A stretch of DNA of 64,000 bases from Mrakia gelida (Eukaryota; Basidiomycota; Tremellomycetes; Cystofilobasidiales; Mrakiaceae). The position numbers were made by a program, and so were the translations under genes. Shown here one piece after another: positions 12,163-23,070 of the stretch (positions within the stretch are counted from its first letter, which is position 1; each line of letters begins with the position of its first letter). Where the stretch lies: NCBI GenBank assembly GCA_024345305.1, contig BRON01000016.1, positions 186,001 through 250,000 of the forward strand, read 5' to 3'. Under the pieces are notes generated by a model. The model was not told the origin of the DNA and searched no databases. It worked only from the letters and a program-made list of their open reading frames with translations.

Positions 12163-12773
12163 GGGAGGATGGGAGGAGGCGAGAGGTTGGAGGGGAGGTG
12201 AGGGTTGTTGACGCGAGAAGGAAAAAGAAAACGCGTGCCAGAGAAGAGAGGAGATCGTCGGGCTGAGTTTTCGCTGTTTATGTTTACGTTTCCCGTAGCT
12301 GAGAAGTTGCGTGAGTGAGGGGACGTGAGAGATGGGTGTGGTATGTTGAGGAAAATCTGGGCAGGTTTGCACGAGCGGGAAGCGAGACGAGGACGAGGAC
12401 GGCAGGTCAGGACTTTGCGAGCGACGGAGGACGCGATAAGATCATCAGCTTTCGGTGTCGCGTGAAAGGGTGAAAGGGAGTCGGGTAGGTCGTCGATAAG
12501 TCGTAAAAAAGTAGGGAGGGTGAAGAGGGAGAAAGAAGGAACCGAAGCGAAACGCGCGACGCCGACGAGCGACCTCGTCCCTCCGTCTACAAAGCGGGTC
12601 CCATTTCACTCGAGACCAAAGAGAAGGGTACAACAAATCTTGAGGAAGCGAACTAAAGAGTGAAACAAAAGAACCGAGGCGAAACGAAGAGGAGGGGGCC
12701 AAGAATTGAGCTCGTCCGTTCGGCGAGTCCAAAGAACGAAGCAACCCAGGGCGAGTGAAGTTGACCGATCGAG
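12163..12773. other. intergenic, upstream of Csm1/Pcs1 gene
   Basis: About 610 bases holding the promoter and leader of the Csm1-like gene and the 3' region of NDUFA5, both on the minus strand. No conserved frame seen. Confidence 0.4.
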
Positions 12774-13525
12774 CTACTCCCCGAGCTTGGTTTGAGCCCA
12801 CTGGCCAGGAGGAGGTTGGACTTGAAGAGGTTCCCAGCTGTTTGGGCGAGGGGGAAGAGAGGGAGAGTCAAGATCGAGGTCAGCTTCGCGCGTTGGTCAC
12901 AGAAACGAACTGGTAGAGCGAGTTCTGCAGCAAGTTGAAGATCGAGGCATACAACTCTATTCCTGAGTGAGCCTTTCTGCTAGATCTGCGAAGACCCAGC
13001 AGAACTTCCTCCAGAGGGTCAACTCGGCCCGACCTCTCTCTCTCGCTCCTCTTCCCATCTCTCCCCTCCCTCCCTCTCCCTCTCCTGCTTCCCTCCCTAG
13101 CTCACACCCTCGGACAAGATAACAATGGAACCTTCAACTCACCTCTTCCACTCCAAAACTTTCCCCACAAGCTGCAACTCCCCCTCCGCGACCTTCAACA
13201 CCTCCTCGACCTCCCTTACTCCCAACTCCCTCTCCACCTCCTCCTGAGCCCTAACCGTCTCCTCTTCCCCAATCGCATCCCTCTTCTCCTCACCCAAGTT
13301 CTCTTTAGTCCACCCATGCTTGAGCATCACCGTCTCGAGGATGGTGAGCCGGTGTTGGGTTAAGGCCTCGGTTCCTGAGCGGTAGATGTAGGAGGGGGGC
13401 AGGGACTGGAGGGCGTGGAGGGTTCGGGAGTAGAGGTGGTGAAGGGTTGGAAGGGGGTGGGGGTGGACTATTAGACCGGCGATTTTGGTGGAGGCTTTGA
13501 TGAGGAGGGGGGTGGAGGGGAGCAT
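12774..13525 (-). CDS. complex I subunit NDUFA5 (B13)
   Basis: Accessory subunit of mitochondrial NADH:ubiquinone oxidoreductase. Exon 1 runs from ATG 13523-13525 to about 13143 and encodes KASTKIAGLIVHPHPLPTL, a YSRTLHALQSLP helix and a charged segment ending EGELQLVGKVLEWK. This follows the ETC_C1_NDUFA5 family pattern. The last exon (12837-12774) encodes WEPLQVQPPPGQW, the counterpart of the WEPL...P.DQW tail of the family. The intron between them is about 300 bases, long for this genome, so a further small exon cannot be excluded. The gene is head-to-head with ATP14. Confidence 0.88.
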
Positions 13526-13689
13526 GGTTGAGAAGGAGGGTGGAAGGGGAGGATGGGTGAGGGTTGGGAGAGAGATGGGAGAGCGGGGAACGAGGGGAGG
13601 GGAGGAAGGCGGCGAGGCAGAGGGCGAAAAGAGAAGGAGGACCAGCCGACGACTCTTTCGCTGACCTCCAAACCACGTCCCTCTTCGAT
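13526..13689. promoter_or_regulatory. shared promoter of NDUFA5 and ATP14
   Basis: Only 164 bases separate the start codons of two divergent genes for respiratory-chain components. Both leaders and any promoter elements must lie here, so joint control is likely (inference). No TATA box is obvious. Confidence 0.5.
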
Positions 13690-14385
13690 ATGTCTACTTT
13701 CCGAGTCGCTGTGAGTCTTTCCCGTCCTCTAGCCCATCATTTCATCGTGGTTTGGACTTCAAGAACGAAACGCTGACCTTGTGGCTATCGGTTTGCTTGC
13801 GACGTCCAGTCCCGATTCGTCGCTCCTTCAGCTCGAAGGTCCATCTCCTTCTCTCCCGTCAGGAAGGGTCAGTACCTCCTCTCCTCGCTTCCGTATACCG
13901 AGCCTGACCTCAGCTCTATACGCTGACCTTTTCTTCCTCGCTCAACCCTCCCTACCGCTCTCTCCATCGCCCATCTCCCTCTCGCCCTCACCTCTCCTCC
14001 CTTCCCTTCCCCTCCCCCCTCACCTCCCCCAGACCTCGTCCAAGACCTCTACCTCAAAGAGCTCAAAGCCTACAAGGCCCCTCCCATCCCCAAGGACGCC
14101 CACGTCGCAGCCGTCAAAGTCTTCTCCCTCCCCAAGGCTCCTTCCACCCCTTCCCCTCTCACGACCAACCTCGCTGCCGACCTCCAGTCTTACGAGGACA
14201 CCGTCGTCGACGTTGCTCCTCCTGCTCCTCGACCTGAGGGAGCTCACAAGGGAACCGATCCTGTTGAGACGATGAGGTTGGCGAGGGAGCCTATCCCTTT
14301 GCCTATGTTGAGGAAGTGGAGGAACGAGAAGAACGAGGTTATTGGGAACGACGGGTTGCCTCACCCGGCTTACAACCACCACTAG
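13690..14385 (+). CDS. ATP14: mitochondrial ATP synthase subunit H (Atp14)
   Basis: Three exons: 13690-13710, 13810-13867, 14033-14385. The joined N-terminus, MSTFRVASRFVAPARRSIS, is Arg/Ser-rich without acidic residues, a typical mitochondrial presequence. The mature part begins DLVQDLYLKELKAYKAPPIP and continues with KDAHVAAVKVFSLPKAP, both hallmarks of fungal Atp14, a peripheral-stalk component of the F1Fo ATP synthase. The C-terminus, PMLRKWRNEKNEVIGND, ends in a short His tail. Divergent from NDUFA5. Confidence 0.9.
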
Positions 14386-15337
14386 ATGGAGGGTTGAGGA
14401 GGTGAGTGTTTTCTTCTTGACTGTTGGAGGGAGGGGCTGGGCGTGGGGTAGAGGTGGCCGAGGAGAGAGAGCTGACGGGCTCTTGGTTCGTTTGGTTCGA
14501 AGCAGAACGAGGCGAAGGGAAGGAAGGAGAGGAAGGGACGATGTCTGTATATGGGCTCGAGGGTTGGACTCCTTCTCGTATAGCACTTGGAGGATGGTCT
14601 GGGGAGGAAGGGAGGGATTTGATGCACGAGTTTCTTTTTTCTTCTTCTTCCGTTCCGAGAGAAGGAAGGAAGGAGAAAGGGAGGGGACTCGTCGCTCATC
14701 GCACGCTTTCGGTTTCGGCTTGGTGGGCTTCGGAGGCAGGAGCTGAGGAGGAGATGGTGTGATGAAGGGGAGGGGAGAGCTCAGCTCTGGAGGGTGGGAG
14801 GAGAGGGATCGTCGAGGAGATGGAACGAAGGAGGAGGGAAGGGAGGGAGGGATGAGCTCGAGAAAGCGAGCGAGTCGGAGGGTGAGCCGACGAGGAGGGT
14901 GTCTTTGCTGGGAGAGTCCTGGCCTTTCTCTTGGGCTGCGTGCTTCGAATCTTCGAGAGGAGATAGAGGAGACTCGTGTCTTCCGTCTCTTGTGGCCCAG
15001 CAGCTCTGAACCAGACCTCTACGAGCTCAAGCAGCCATCCTCTGAAGCTCATCTCCCTGCCCCGCCGACCTCACCCGACTGGCTCCCTCTATCCTCTCCA
15101 TCCTCTGCTTGCGCAAAGTTTTTCTCCTTTCCTCTCCGAGCTCCATCTTTCAGTCCGTCGAGATCAAAGCCTCACAAAAAGCAAACCTCTCGAAATTTTC
15201 ATCGACCCTCGCGTCCTCCAGATTCAGAAAAACAACCTCGACGCGTCCCTCGTTTCGAGCTCTCCCTCTCAGCTCCTCCAACATCAACAAGCTCTCACTC
15301 TTCCTCTCTACACTTTTACGCTCTCTCATTCGCTCGG
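14386..15337. other. intergenic between ATP14 and ASK1
   Basis: About 950 bases. The first half is purine-rich, the second half pyrimidine-rich and presumably the ASK1 promoter and leader. No frame has convincing content. Confidence 0.4.
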
Positions 15338-18165
15338 ATGTCCAACCCTCACAACCCTCGTCTGCATCCACCCTACACGATCATCGATGGGATCAATCCG
15401 GATTCGCCTGATTCTCAACAGGTTCGTTCAGCTTGAGCTCTCCTCTCCCCCCTCCTTCCTTCGCTCCTTCGCGAGCTCGTCCATCCCATCTCTTCCTCCT
15501 CTGCCCTCGGACCGGAAGCTGACCTTCGGTTGATGGCTCGCTTCTGGTCTATATCGCTTTTGTAGATGGAGCAGATTGATCAGTTGAACGTGTTCCTTCT
15601 TCAAGACATCGACGAGAAGTTCTCAAACTTCCATCAGGTCATCACAACTCGCTTGATTCCAGCAGTCAAGAAGTTCAACGCTGTGAGCGAGCCGACGAGG
15701 GAGGCTGCCAAGGTATGTAGAGCTTCGGTTTGGATGTTTGGTCGGGTGGGAGGAGGTGGATGGAGAGGGAGGGGAGGGAAGGAGGGGAAGGAGCGAGCTT
15801 GAGCTCTTGCTCCTCCTTTCGTCTCGTTTCTCTGTTTCGAAGAAAAAAGGACTCAACCCGAGCTCGACCCATCCTGATGTATCTTGGTCTGTCGTCATTC
15901 TTCGTATCAGTTCTGGCGAACCTTCTTCGAAGCAGCAGCAGCCGTCCGAGTCCCCGTCCCCACCGACTATCAGCTCGACCCAACCGCTCCTCCCTCCTCC
16001 TCCTCCATCTCAGCCCAACACGATCCCAACGCCTCTCTCCCCGAATCCCACCCTTCCCAGTCCTCAGAATCCTCCTTCTTCGCAGACCTCCCACGAGGTG
16101 GGACCTCCTCCACTCCGCTCAACAGCAACCGTTATCAACAAGGAGGAGTCGACGACCAAGGAACTCCCAACAGCGACTTCATCATGGAGAGTCCCGTCGA
16201 GAGGTTCTCCCGGTTGGTGCAGCAGGATATCGAGCAGGATCGGAGTGCGAGCTCGTCGATGGGGAGTGGGTCGATGTATGGTGCGGGTGGAGGAGGAGGA
16301 GGGACGAGAGCGAAGGATCCGAGGGACGAGGTCGACTACGATTCGGATTTGGACTCGCCGGACGCGTCGTTCGAGGACGATCAGGAAGCTCCTACGCCAC
16401 AACCTCAGCGCCAACTTCATCAGCAACAGCAACAGCCGTTGGGTAACTCGGCAGACGCGCTCGCAAACCTCACCATCTCCTCCTCTGGACTCCCCAACTT
16501 CCCCGTCCCAACTCACTCAACCACCTCAGCCTACGGTCGAGCTTCCTCCTCCAACCAGAACACCGCCACCATCTCCCACCCCCAGCACCCTACCTCTTCA
16601 TTCGCTCAACCCAGACCTTCGGCCGCTACACCTCGTCAGGCTCGAGTCGCCGGAGGAGGAGGAGCAGGAGCAGGACCTCTCACTCCCTCGAACCCTTTCC
16701 GCTCGACTCCAGGACAAGCAGCTTGGAACGGTCTCGCCGATCTTCGATCCACTCCTCTCACCATCACCTCCAAACCCACTCACCAGCACCAGCACTCCCA
16801 ATCGCGTCCTCAGCCTTCGTCGTCGTATCGGGCAGGAGGACGAGATTCCGACTCGGATTCGGACGAGGACAACCTCTGGCCCAAGGGAATGAGTCCTCCC
16901 AGGACGATGAACTTCACGATGCCTCCGAGTGCGAAGAAGAAGGATCCCGAGAGGATGGTTCCCGTGGAGGTAGGACGAGGAGGAGGGATTGGGGAGAGGG
17001 TGAAGGAACGACTGCTCGCTGGAGCGGGAGGAGGGGGAGGAGCTGGACAGCAGGGAGGGATGCCTACGCCTCCTCGACCTGGAGCTGGAGCGAGAGGACC
17101 TCCCGGAGGAGGAGGGAGACACTTCGATATCGACGACGACGAAGAGGACGACTACGAGGAGGAGGACTCGATCGGAGGAGGAGGGATCGGTCAACAACAT
17201 CATCTCTCGACCATCCCCGGCTCAGTCAGCTCCGTCGCTTCCCAACAACCCTACTACGCCTCCTCCATCCAATCCCAACAACCTCCCAACTCCGTCTCCT
17301 CCAACGCCTCGTCCTACCGCCAACAACCTCAACCTCACCTTCTCCCCAACCCCTCCTACTCCGTCTCCTCCTCCGCCTCAGGATCTCACTACTCCCACGC
17401 CCCTCAACCAACCCACGAAGACGACAACGACTCCTCCTCCTCTTCCAACTCCTCCAACGACTCGGACGACTTGGGAAACAACATCGAAGGCGATCTTTCC
17501 CTCTCTCATCTCGACCATCACCCTCCTCCCTCGAGCTTGCTTCCTCCGATCAGCCAACAACCCCTCAACCTCAACCTCTCCTCCCAAGGTTCCCTCGCAG
17601 GAGGATCCTCCCTCCTCTCCAACACGTCCTACAAAGCCGTCCCACCACAAACGGAACTGGACGAGAGTTTCGATTACTCGGACGAGGACGACTCCAGGTT
17701 CGAGCAGGAGGAGGAAGAAAGGAGGTACCTTCAATCCCAACAACAACAACCTCAACCCCAGTCCCAGTCGCAAGGAGCGGGAGCGTCGTCGTCGTACCTC
17801 GGAGCAGGTTCCCTCGGTGCAGCAGCTGCAGGAAGGAGGACATCCAACTTGATCAACTTCGACGACCCTTTCGCTGGAGGACCTGGGTCGGGAGAAGGGG
17901 GTGCGAGGTATGGAGCTGGATTGAATGGAGGAGGTGCGAGTAAGAAGTTTGGGTTGTTGGGTGCGAGGGATGAGATGCTCACGTTTAATGGGTGAGTGGA
18001 GGCGTTTTCTTTCTTTTCCTTTCTTCGACGCGTCGAGTCGAGACGAGAATCGAGAACTGACTCGCCTTTTCGTTTTGGTTGGGGTTTCGTTCGGTGTGTT
18101 TTGTTAGGGGTCGACTGGAGGACGCCCCGTTGACGGAGAGTCCTACGCCTTTCCAGAAGAAGTAG
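15338..18165 (+). CDS. ASK1: DASH complex subunit Ask1
   Basis: Four exons: 15338-15421, 15566-15712, 15911-17991, 18108-18165. Near the N-terminus, MEQIDQLNVFLLQDIDEKF and FHQVITTRLIPAVKKF are followed by FWRTFFEAAAAV. This is the conserved Ask1 helical core of the DASH/DAM ring, which couples kinetochores to microtubules. The remaining roughly 650 residues are low-complexity (Ser, Gln, Gly, Pro) with acidic patches and islands such as GMSPPRTMNFTMPPSAKK, resembling the SP/TP-containing C-terminal motifs that are Cdk or Aurora targets in Ask1. A last short exon encodes LTESPTPFQKK. It is much longer than the S. cerevisiae protein of about 290 residues, mainly through the disordered region. 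Confidence 0.88.
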
Positions 18166-18682
18166 AGGACGGAGGCAAGGTTGTGTTGTTCGTTTCTGGT
18201 TTTTGGTTTCGTTCGGTTCGTTTTGGTTTTGTTCGTTCTTGATTCAGTTTGCGGTTTTGATAATTAGTAGAGGGTACGAGTGTGCGTTTGGATTCTTTAT
18301 TTGCTCGATGGAAGTGCCTTCGTTTTCGAGTTCGAGCTGAACTGTGGGTGGGGAAGAGAGAAGAGGAGAGGACGGAGAGGGCAGACGCGTCGAAAACATC
18401 ATCGCTCTCCTTCGGGCCTTTCCAGGTGCGAAGCGTGCTTCTCAGCGGCTTGGAATGGGGGGAGTAGATTCGGAAGTTTGTGATGCGACGGATAAAGCTG
18501 CGAATGGGTCAGAATGAGGTCGAAGGACGGTCGCCTTGACAGCGAAACGAAAGGGAAGACAGGAGCGAGCGCGCTGACCTCGATCCTCCTTCCGACGCTC
18601 ATCAGCTCTCATCTTTCCTTCCTCGTTCTACTTCTTCCCTTCCCCTCTCCATCCTTCAAGCCTTTTCTTCTATCCTCCTTCC
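18166..18682. other. intergenic, upstream of MYND copy B
   Basis: ASK1 3' region with T-rich stretches at 18180-18250, then the leader of copy B. No gene seen. Confidence 0.4.
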
Positions 18683-20496
18683 ATGTCGAACCCTCCTTCT
18701 CCTGCTCACCCCATCGAGACCGACGTCCCGAAGGATCATCCAGGATTCGCTCGCTTCGCGGAGGAAGCAAAGAAGACAGCCGTCAGGGTCACTCCCGAGG
18801 AGCTCAAGGCTTACTCCAACAGACCTGTTCGAATCGTCCTCGACCAAAACTCAGCTCACGCTCGTTACCTCAGCTCGGGTCCCATCTCGTTCTCAGGACA
18901 AGGTCAGTAAAGCTTCCTTCTCGCCCTCTCATCCTCCCTCCGCTTTCCTCTCCCTGACCTTCCTCGCTCCTTCTTCCCGTCCAGGCGTCCCCTTCGTTCG
19001 ACCTCAGATCGGAAGCATGCTTCCCTTGGCCATAGCTCTTGGTTTGGATCAAGCTGGAGGCTGGAAGAAGGTTTGGAAAACTCTAGGGGAGGTGAAGGAA
19101 AGGGAGAGACTCTGCAAGCTCGTGAGCTCACCGCATCTCCCCTTCCCTCGAGTCTTTCGTCCACGATTCCTGGAGACGAGTCCCTGATACACTTTTGATT
19201 TGCTCTCTTCCGTACTTAGGTCTGGACGGTCCTCGAGTGGACGAACGAAGGCAACGCTGGAAATACCTAGTGAGCTCGGACCGTCTTTCCGTCGTCTCGC
19301 TTCCTCTGGCTCCCTCTCCTCTGATCTCTTCTTCTTCATCTTTCTCGGCACTTACTGCTTCTGTACCAAGTACCTACCCTCCATCGTCCAAGCGATCATC
19401 GACGAGCCGTCGCCATCCATCTTTGCATCCCCCTTCGACCTCATCGTTCGAGGGATCGCGAACACTCCGCTCCTGGGCTTCTATCTTCGATCTCGTCCTG
19501 ACCAGGCCATCAAACTTCGAGACGTCTACTGCAGAAAAGCTGTAACGGCTGCTGACGCTGTACGTATGATAGCTCTCTCCCCTCCTCTTCCGCAGGCGTC
19601 ACAAAGCAAGCTGACCCGGACCGACGGACTTCGTCCTCCTACCTCTCTCGCTTTCCTTCCTTCTTCGTCACCAGCACAAACACATCAACGATACCCAGCT
19701 CTTCATCCTCTTCATGCCCAACCTCATCATCGTCCACACAGCCATCATCGCCTACTTCTCCTCACCCCTCTCCACCGCCTCTCAACGAGCTCCTCCTCTT
19801 CCTCTTCCGAAAAGCCAGTCCGCGGCCCTGGGACCCATCATCGTTCGACTAAATGCCGTCATGGACAGAGAGGTCTTGACGCGAAGACCCAAGGAGTACG
19901 GATGGGCAGGTCAGGTCGAAGAGAACCTCATCGCTTTCGCTGCAGCCCTCGTTCATCGAGACTTTCGAACGGCGATCAACTTCCCCATCCTCGACGCGAA
20001 CGCCAGACCGACTGGTCTTGACTACCTCGCTTGTGGAATTTCGAGGCCCGAGAGGGCAGCTCCTTCAGTTCCTGATTATGTGGATCCCAAGTATGCGAGA
20101 ACGAACTGCGAGGAGAGGGATCCGAAGAAGTTGAAGGCTTGTGCGAGGGTAAGTTCGAGCACGTCCCTTTTTCTTCCCTTCTTTCCGACCTTCGAACTCA
20201 ACTGACCATCTTCTTCCACCTCCCTGTTTAGTGCCAAGTCGTCCGCTACTGCTGCACTGGTACGCTCAGACACACGTCTTCTCTTGCAACCTCTCCTGCG
20301 GCGACCCTCGCTGACTCGATCTCGACGCGTCGTTTCTCTTCCTCGCTCATGGCTTACAGAGCATCAAACCCTCGATTGGAAGGTACGCACTCGACTCTTT
20401 CTTCCTCTGAGTGCTCGACGCTAATCACATCTCATTGTCTTCGAACAGCACGGAAAGCACAAACCCTTCTGCCAGCCGATCTTGTGGGACGAGTGA
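18683..20496 (+). CDS. MYND-finger family, copy B
   Basis: Best-preserved plus-strand member. Exon 1 (18683-18902) gives a charged helical N-terminus. Exon 2 (18985-19121) gives VPFVRPQIGSMLPLAIALGL. Exon 3 starts at 19220. A later exon holds CFCTKYLPSIVQAIIDEP (YLP motif). The C-terminus is a MYND-like finger spread over four exons: KACAR, CQVVRYCCTG, EHQTLDWK, HGKHKPFCQPI, stop 20494-20496. Only the last Cys/His cluster (C-x2-C, C-C, H, W, HK-x2-C) is conventional; an upstream Cys pair (ACGIS..., TNCEERD) may complete the zinc sites. The intron before CFCTKY has no AG at the expected acceptor: the alignment with copy A demands GG at 19347-19348. The gene may therefore be mis-spliced or use a non-canonical site. 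Biological role unknown. Confidence 0.6.
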
Positions 20497-20905
20497 ACGA
20501 GGGAGACGACGAGCGAGCGCGGTTTGGGTTTGCTTTGGTCGGGGAGTCGTGCGCTTTCTTGGATGGATGTGATCTCTTCTTTGACTTTTGACTTGGAACG
20601 GGGCATTCGTAACATTCGGAGAGTGACTGGATCTCACCTCGTTGGGTCGCGAAGAGAGCAGCACCGACGACGAGTCGAGACGACACGACACGACTCGTCC
20701 TCGTCTTCCTCGACGATATCAGTGTTTCGTCATTCTTTTGGAGCGATGCGGGGATCGTGCTCCTCTTCGAAAGAAAGAGCGTCCTATCCAAAAGCAACGT
20801 AGCCTATACAAAAACCAACCGAACCGGAATCGTGAAAAGTGTCGTCCTCGTCCTCGTCTCTCTCGCTCGCCTCGCCTCTCCGCTTCCAACGTCTCCAACC
20901 CCTCC
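20497..20905. other. convergent intergenic region
   Basis: Between the MYND copy B stop (+) and the NDUFA6 stop (-). No gene or repeat seen. Confidence 0.4.
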
Positions 20906-22167
20906 CTAATGGAAAGTCTGGACTCCCGCATCGTCCCGCCTACACGATCAACCACATCGAAGCACAGGAAGAGACAAGAGCAGGTCAGCGGGCGAACGAC
21001 TCGACGCGAGGGAAAGAATGAGGACGGAAGAAAGAGCGAACGAACCCAGCGAGGAACTTGTCTAGGAACGTTACGGGTTTGGCTGAGAGCGAGAAGAGAG
21101 AGAAAAGGGGTGCGAGTCAGCGGCGAGGCAGAGAGGGAGGAAGGGGGGAAGGGGGGAAGGAGAGGGAGACGAAGGGACGAACGCTCGTACTGAGGAGGCA
21201 GGTCGTGGAGAAAGGGGATTCGACGAGTCAGCGAAGTTTTTGGGTGACGCAGAGGAAGAGAAGAAGTGGCACTTACCTCGGAATCTCTAAACCATGCTTG
21301 GATGTGGACCTGGAGAGGAAGAGGAAGAGGAGGGAAGAAAGGGCGTCAGTCGAGGTGGGGAGGCGAGGAGATAAGGACAGGTTTGCGAGCGTTGAAGACA
21401 GTGGGGGTCCCGAGTTCGAGACAGAGACTCGAGCTTCCAACTGATCGGCTCCTCGAGAGAAGAGGTGAACGCAGCGACGGTAAGGGAAGGAAGGCACGAC
21501 GCCGTCGACCTCGCCGTCGAGCTCGCTCTCTCTCCCTCTCGAGCACTCCCCTCCCCTCTCCATCGACCCGTCTTCTTCCACTTCCGCAGTCCCTTTACCA
21601 TAACACCAGCCCACTCTTCCATCGTAAAGGCACTCACCGGCTGTTTCCAAACGTTGATGGCCTCCTGGAACTCCTGCCTTCCCTTGTGAAGGAGGATGTC
21701 GATCACGTTGAGATCTGTAACGTGCTTGTTCCTCTCGAACCCTTCTCTGATCTTGGCTCGGAGATCGTACACGTCCAGGTTCAGAGAGTAGGTATCGATG
21801 ATCATAGGGGCCTGGAGCGTAGAAAGAGAAGGGAAGGGAGCGAGAGATGAGGAGAGAGAGGAGAGTAGAAAGGTCAGCTTCGACTCGACTCGGGGGTATG
21901 AGCTTGAAGGGGAAGGAGTGATGGAAGATGAAAGAAGCGGCTCTTACAGCTCTGTAGAAGTCTCGGTCTGTAAGAAGAAGAAGGTGCCAAGAAGAGTCAG
22001 CGAGAGATGGATGGATCGGGAGGGAGGGAGGAAGAACGAAGCAGGGAAGGTCAGACGGAGAGAGAGGAGGTCGTCGACTCACAGAGCGTCCTGACTCTGG
22101 CAGCTGCGTCTTCTTTTGATACCGACGAGCGAGAGAGCTTGGCTAGTCGAGATGGGAGGGTAGTCAT
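20906..22167 (-). CDS. complex I subunit NDUFA6 (B14, LYR family)
   Basis: LYR-motif accessory subunit of mitochondrial complex I, which binds acyl carrier protein. From ATG 22165-22167 the exons give MTTLPSRLAKLSRSSVSKED and ...RVRTL, then YRDFYRA (together the L-Y-R motif), then APMIIDTYSLNLDVYDLRAK, IREGFERNKHVTDLNVIDIL and EFQEAINVWKQP, then VHIQAWFRDSE. A 7-base exon (tacgagc, about 21190) and further exons give PKPVTFLDKFLAG and RDDAGVQTFH before the stop at 20906-20908. The FLDKFLAGRDD end matches the F-L-(E/D)-G-R-(D/E) tails of fungal NDUFA6. The microexon and last two junctions are inferred from splice signals and frame and need cDNA. Confidence 0.85.
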
Positions 22168-23070
22168 GGTCGGAGTAGTAGAGTCGATGTTGATGGTTGG
22201 GAAGGAGAAAGCTCAAAGGTCAAGGCGGGGGGAGGAGGGAGGAACGGACCAGAGCGGCGGGGCTTCCCCTTCGACTCCCATCTCGTTTCTCCCTCTTCCT
22301 TCTCCCTCTTCAGCTCCTTCTCCCGTTCGAAAGTAGGCTCGTTGGACTCGTACAGAGGTGAGTAGAGTTGAGGTCAAGAGGAAGTTTTTCGTCGAAAAGG
22401 GTTCAATTGACGAGCTTGGATTGGATGGAAAACAGGTCTCTTCCTCCTCCTCCACCCCTTCCCCTCCTTCCCTCTCAAGCGGGGTCCATCTCATCCTCAG
22501 CTCCCTCCCTCGTCTGCCTTGGAGGTCATCTTGCGTCTTTGGAGGAACATCGTATCCACGCATATACTTTGAGGAGATCGTGAGTGCTCCTTTCTCGAGA
22601 TCTAGGTCCATCCAGGAAGGAGAGAGAGAGAGGGAAGGGAGATGGGAAAGGAGGAGCGAGGTCGACCTGTTTGACTCGCGAGCTGACCTCTCCTTCTCCC
22701 TTGGCTTGTAGAACTATACCAGATGTGAGCATGGATCAGTGATACGAGTAATTCTATGTATGCTTTGTACCCGGCTGACGTTCTCTTTGCCTTCTTGCTG
22801 GATCCAGATCTAGACTCTCGGCGAGAGAAGCACCGACTCGAGCGAGCTCACACCATCTCGTCGCCAAATCCTCGCTCCCTCTTCAGTCCCATCCCTTGTA
22901 CCGAAGAACTTCACCTTCGGAGCTGTGAGTACTACTCTCTGCTGTTATCTCTGCGATATGCATCTGGTCTGAGCTCTGGCAAAACGACATCAGCCCATCC
23001 GAGAGCTGACCTCTCCGCTTTCCTCCTCTTCCTCGTCGACCTCTTCCCCTTCAGCCCATCCATCTCCTAG
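22168..23070 (+). other. spliced leader or unresolved short gene upstream of the PPR-like gene
   Basis: Plus-strand splice signals are clear: donor GTGAGT after 22578 with acceptor about 22711, an acceptor about 22808 and a donor after about 22924 with acceptor about 23055, each acceptor preceded by GCTGAC(C). No single reading frame across these exons is convincing. One exon combination would include IYFEEI and NYTRCEHGSVIRVILY. An in-frame TAG sits directly before the ATG at 23071. The simplest reading is a multi-intron 5' leader of the downstream gene. A separate small gene is possible. Confidence 0.35.

Noticed and set aside
15738..16892. 384-codon plus-strand frame rich in Ser and Pro
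   Set aside because: Overlaps the ASK1 coding frame, which has the conserved core; it is a shadow.
16723..17943. 406-codon Arg/Ser-rich frame
   Set aside because: Shadow of the low-complexity part of ASK1.
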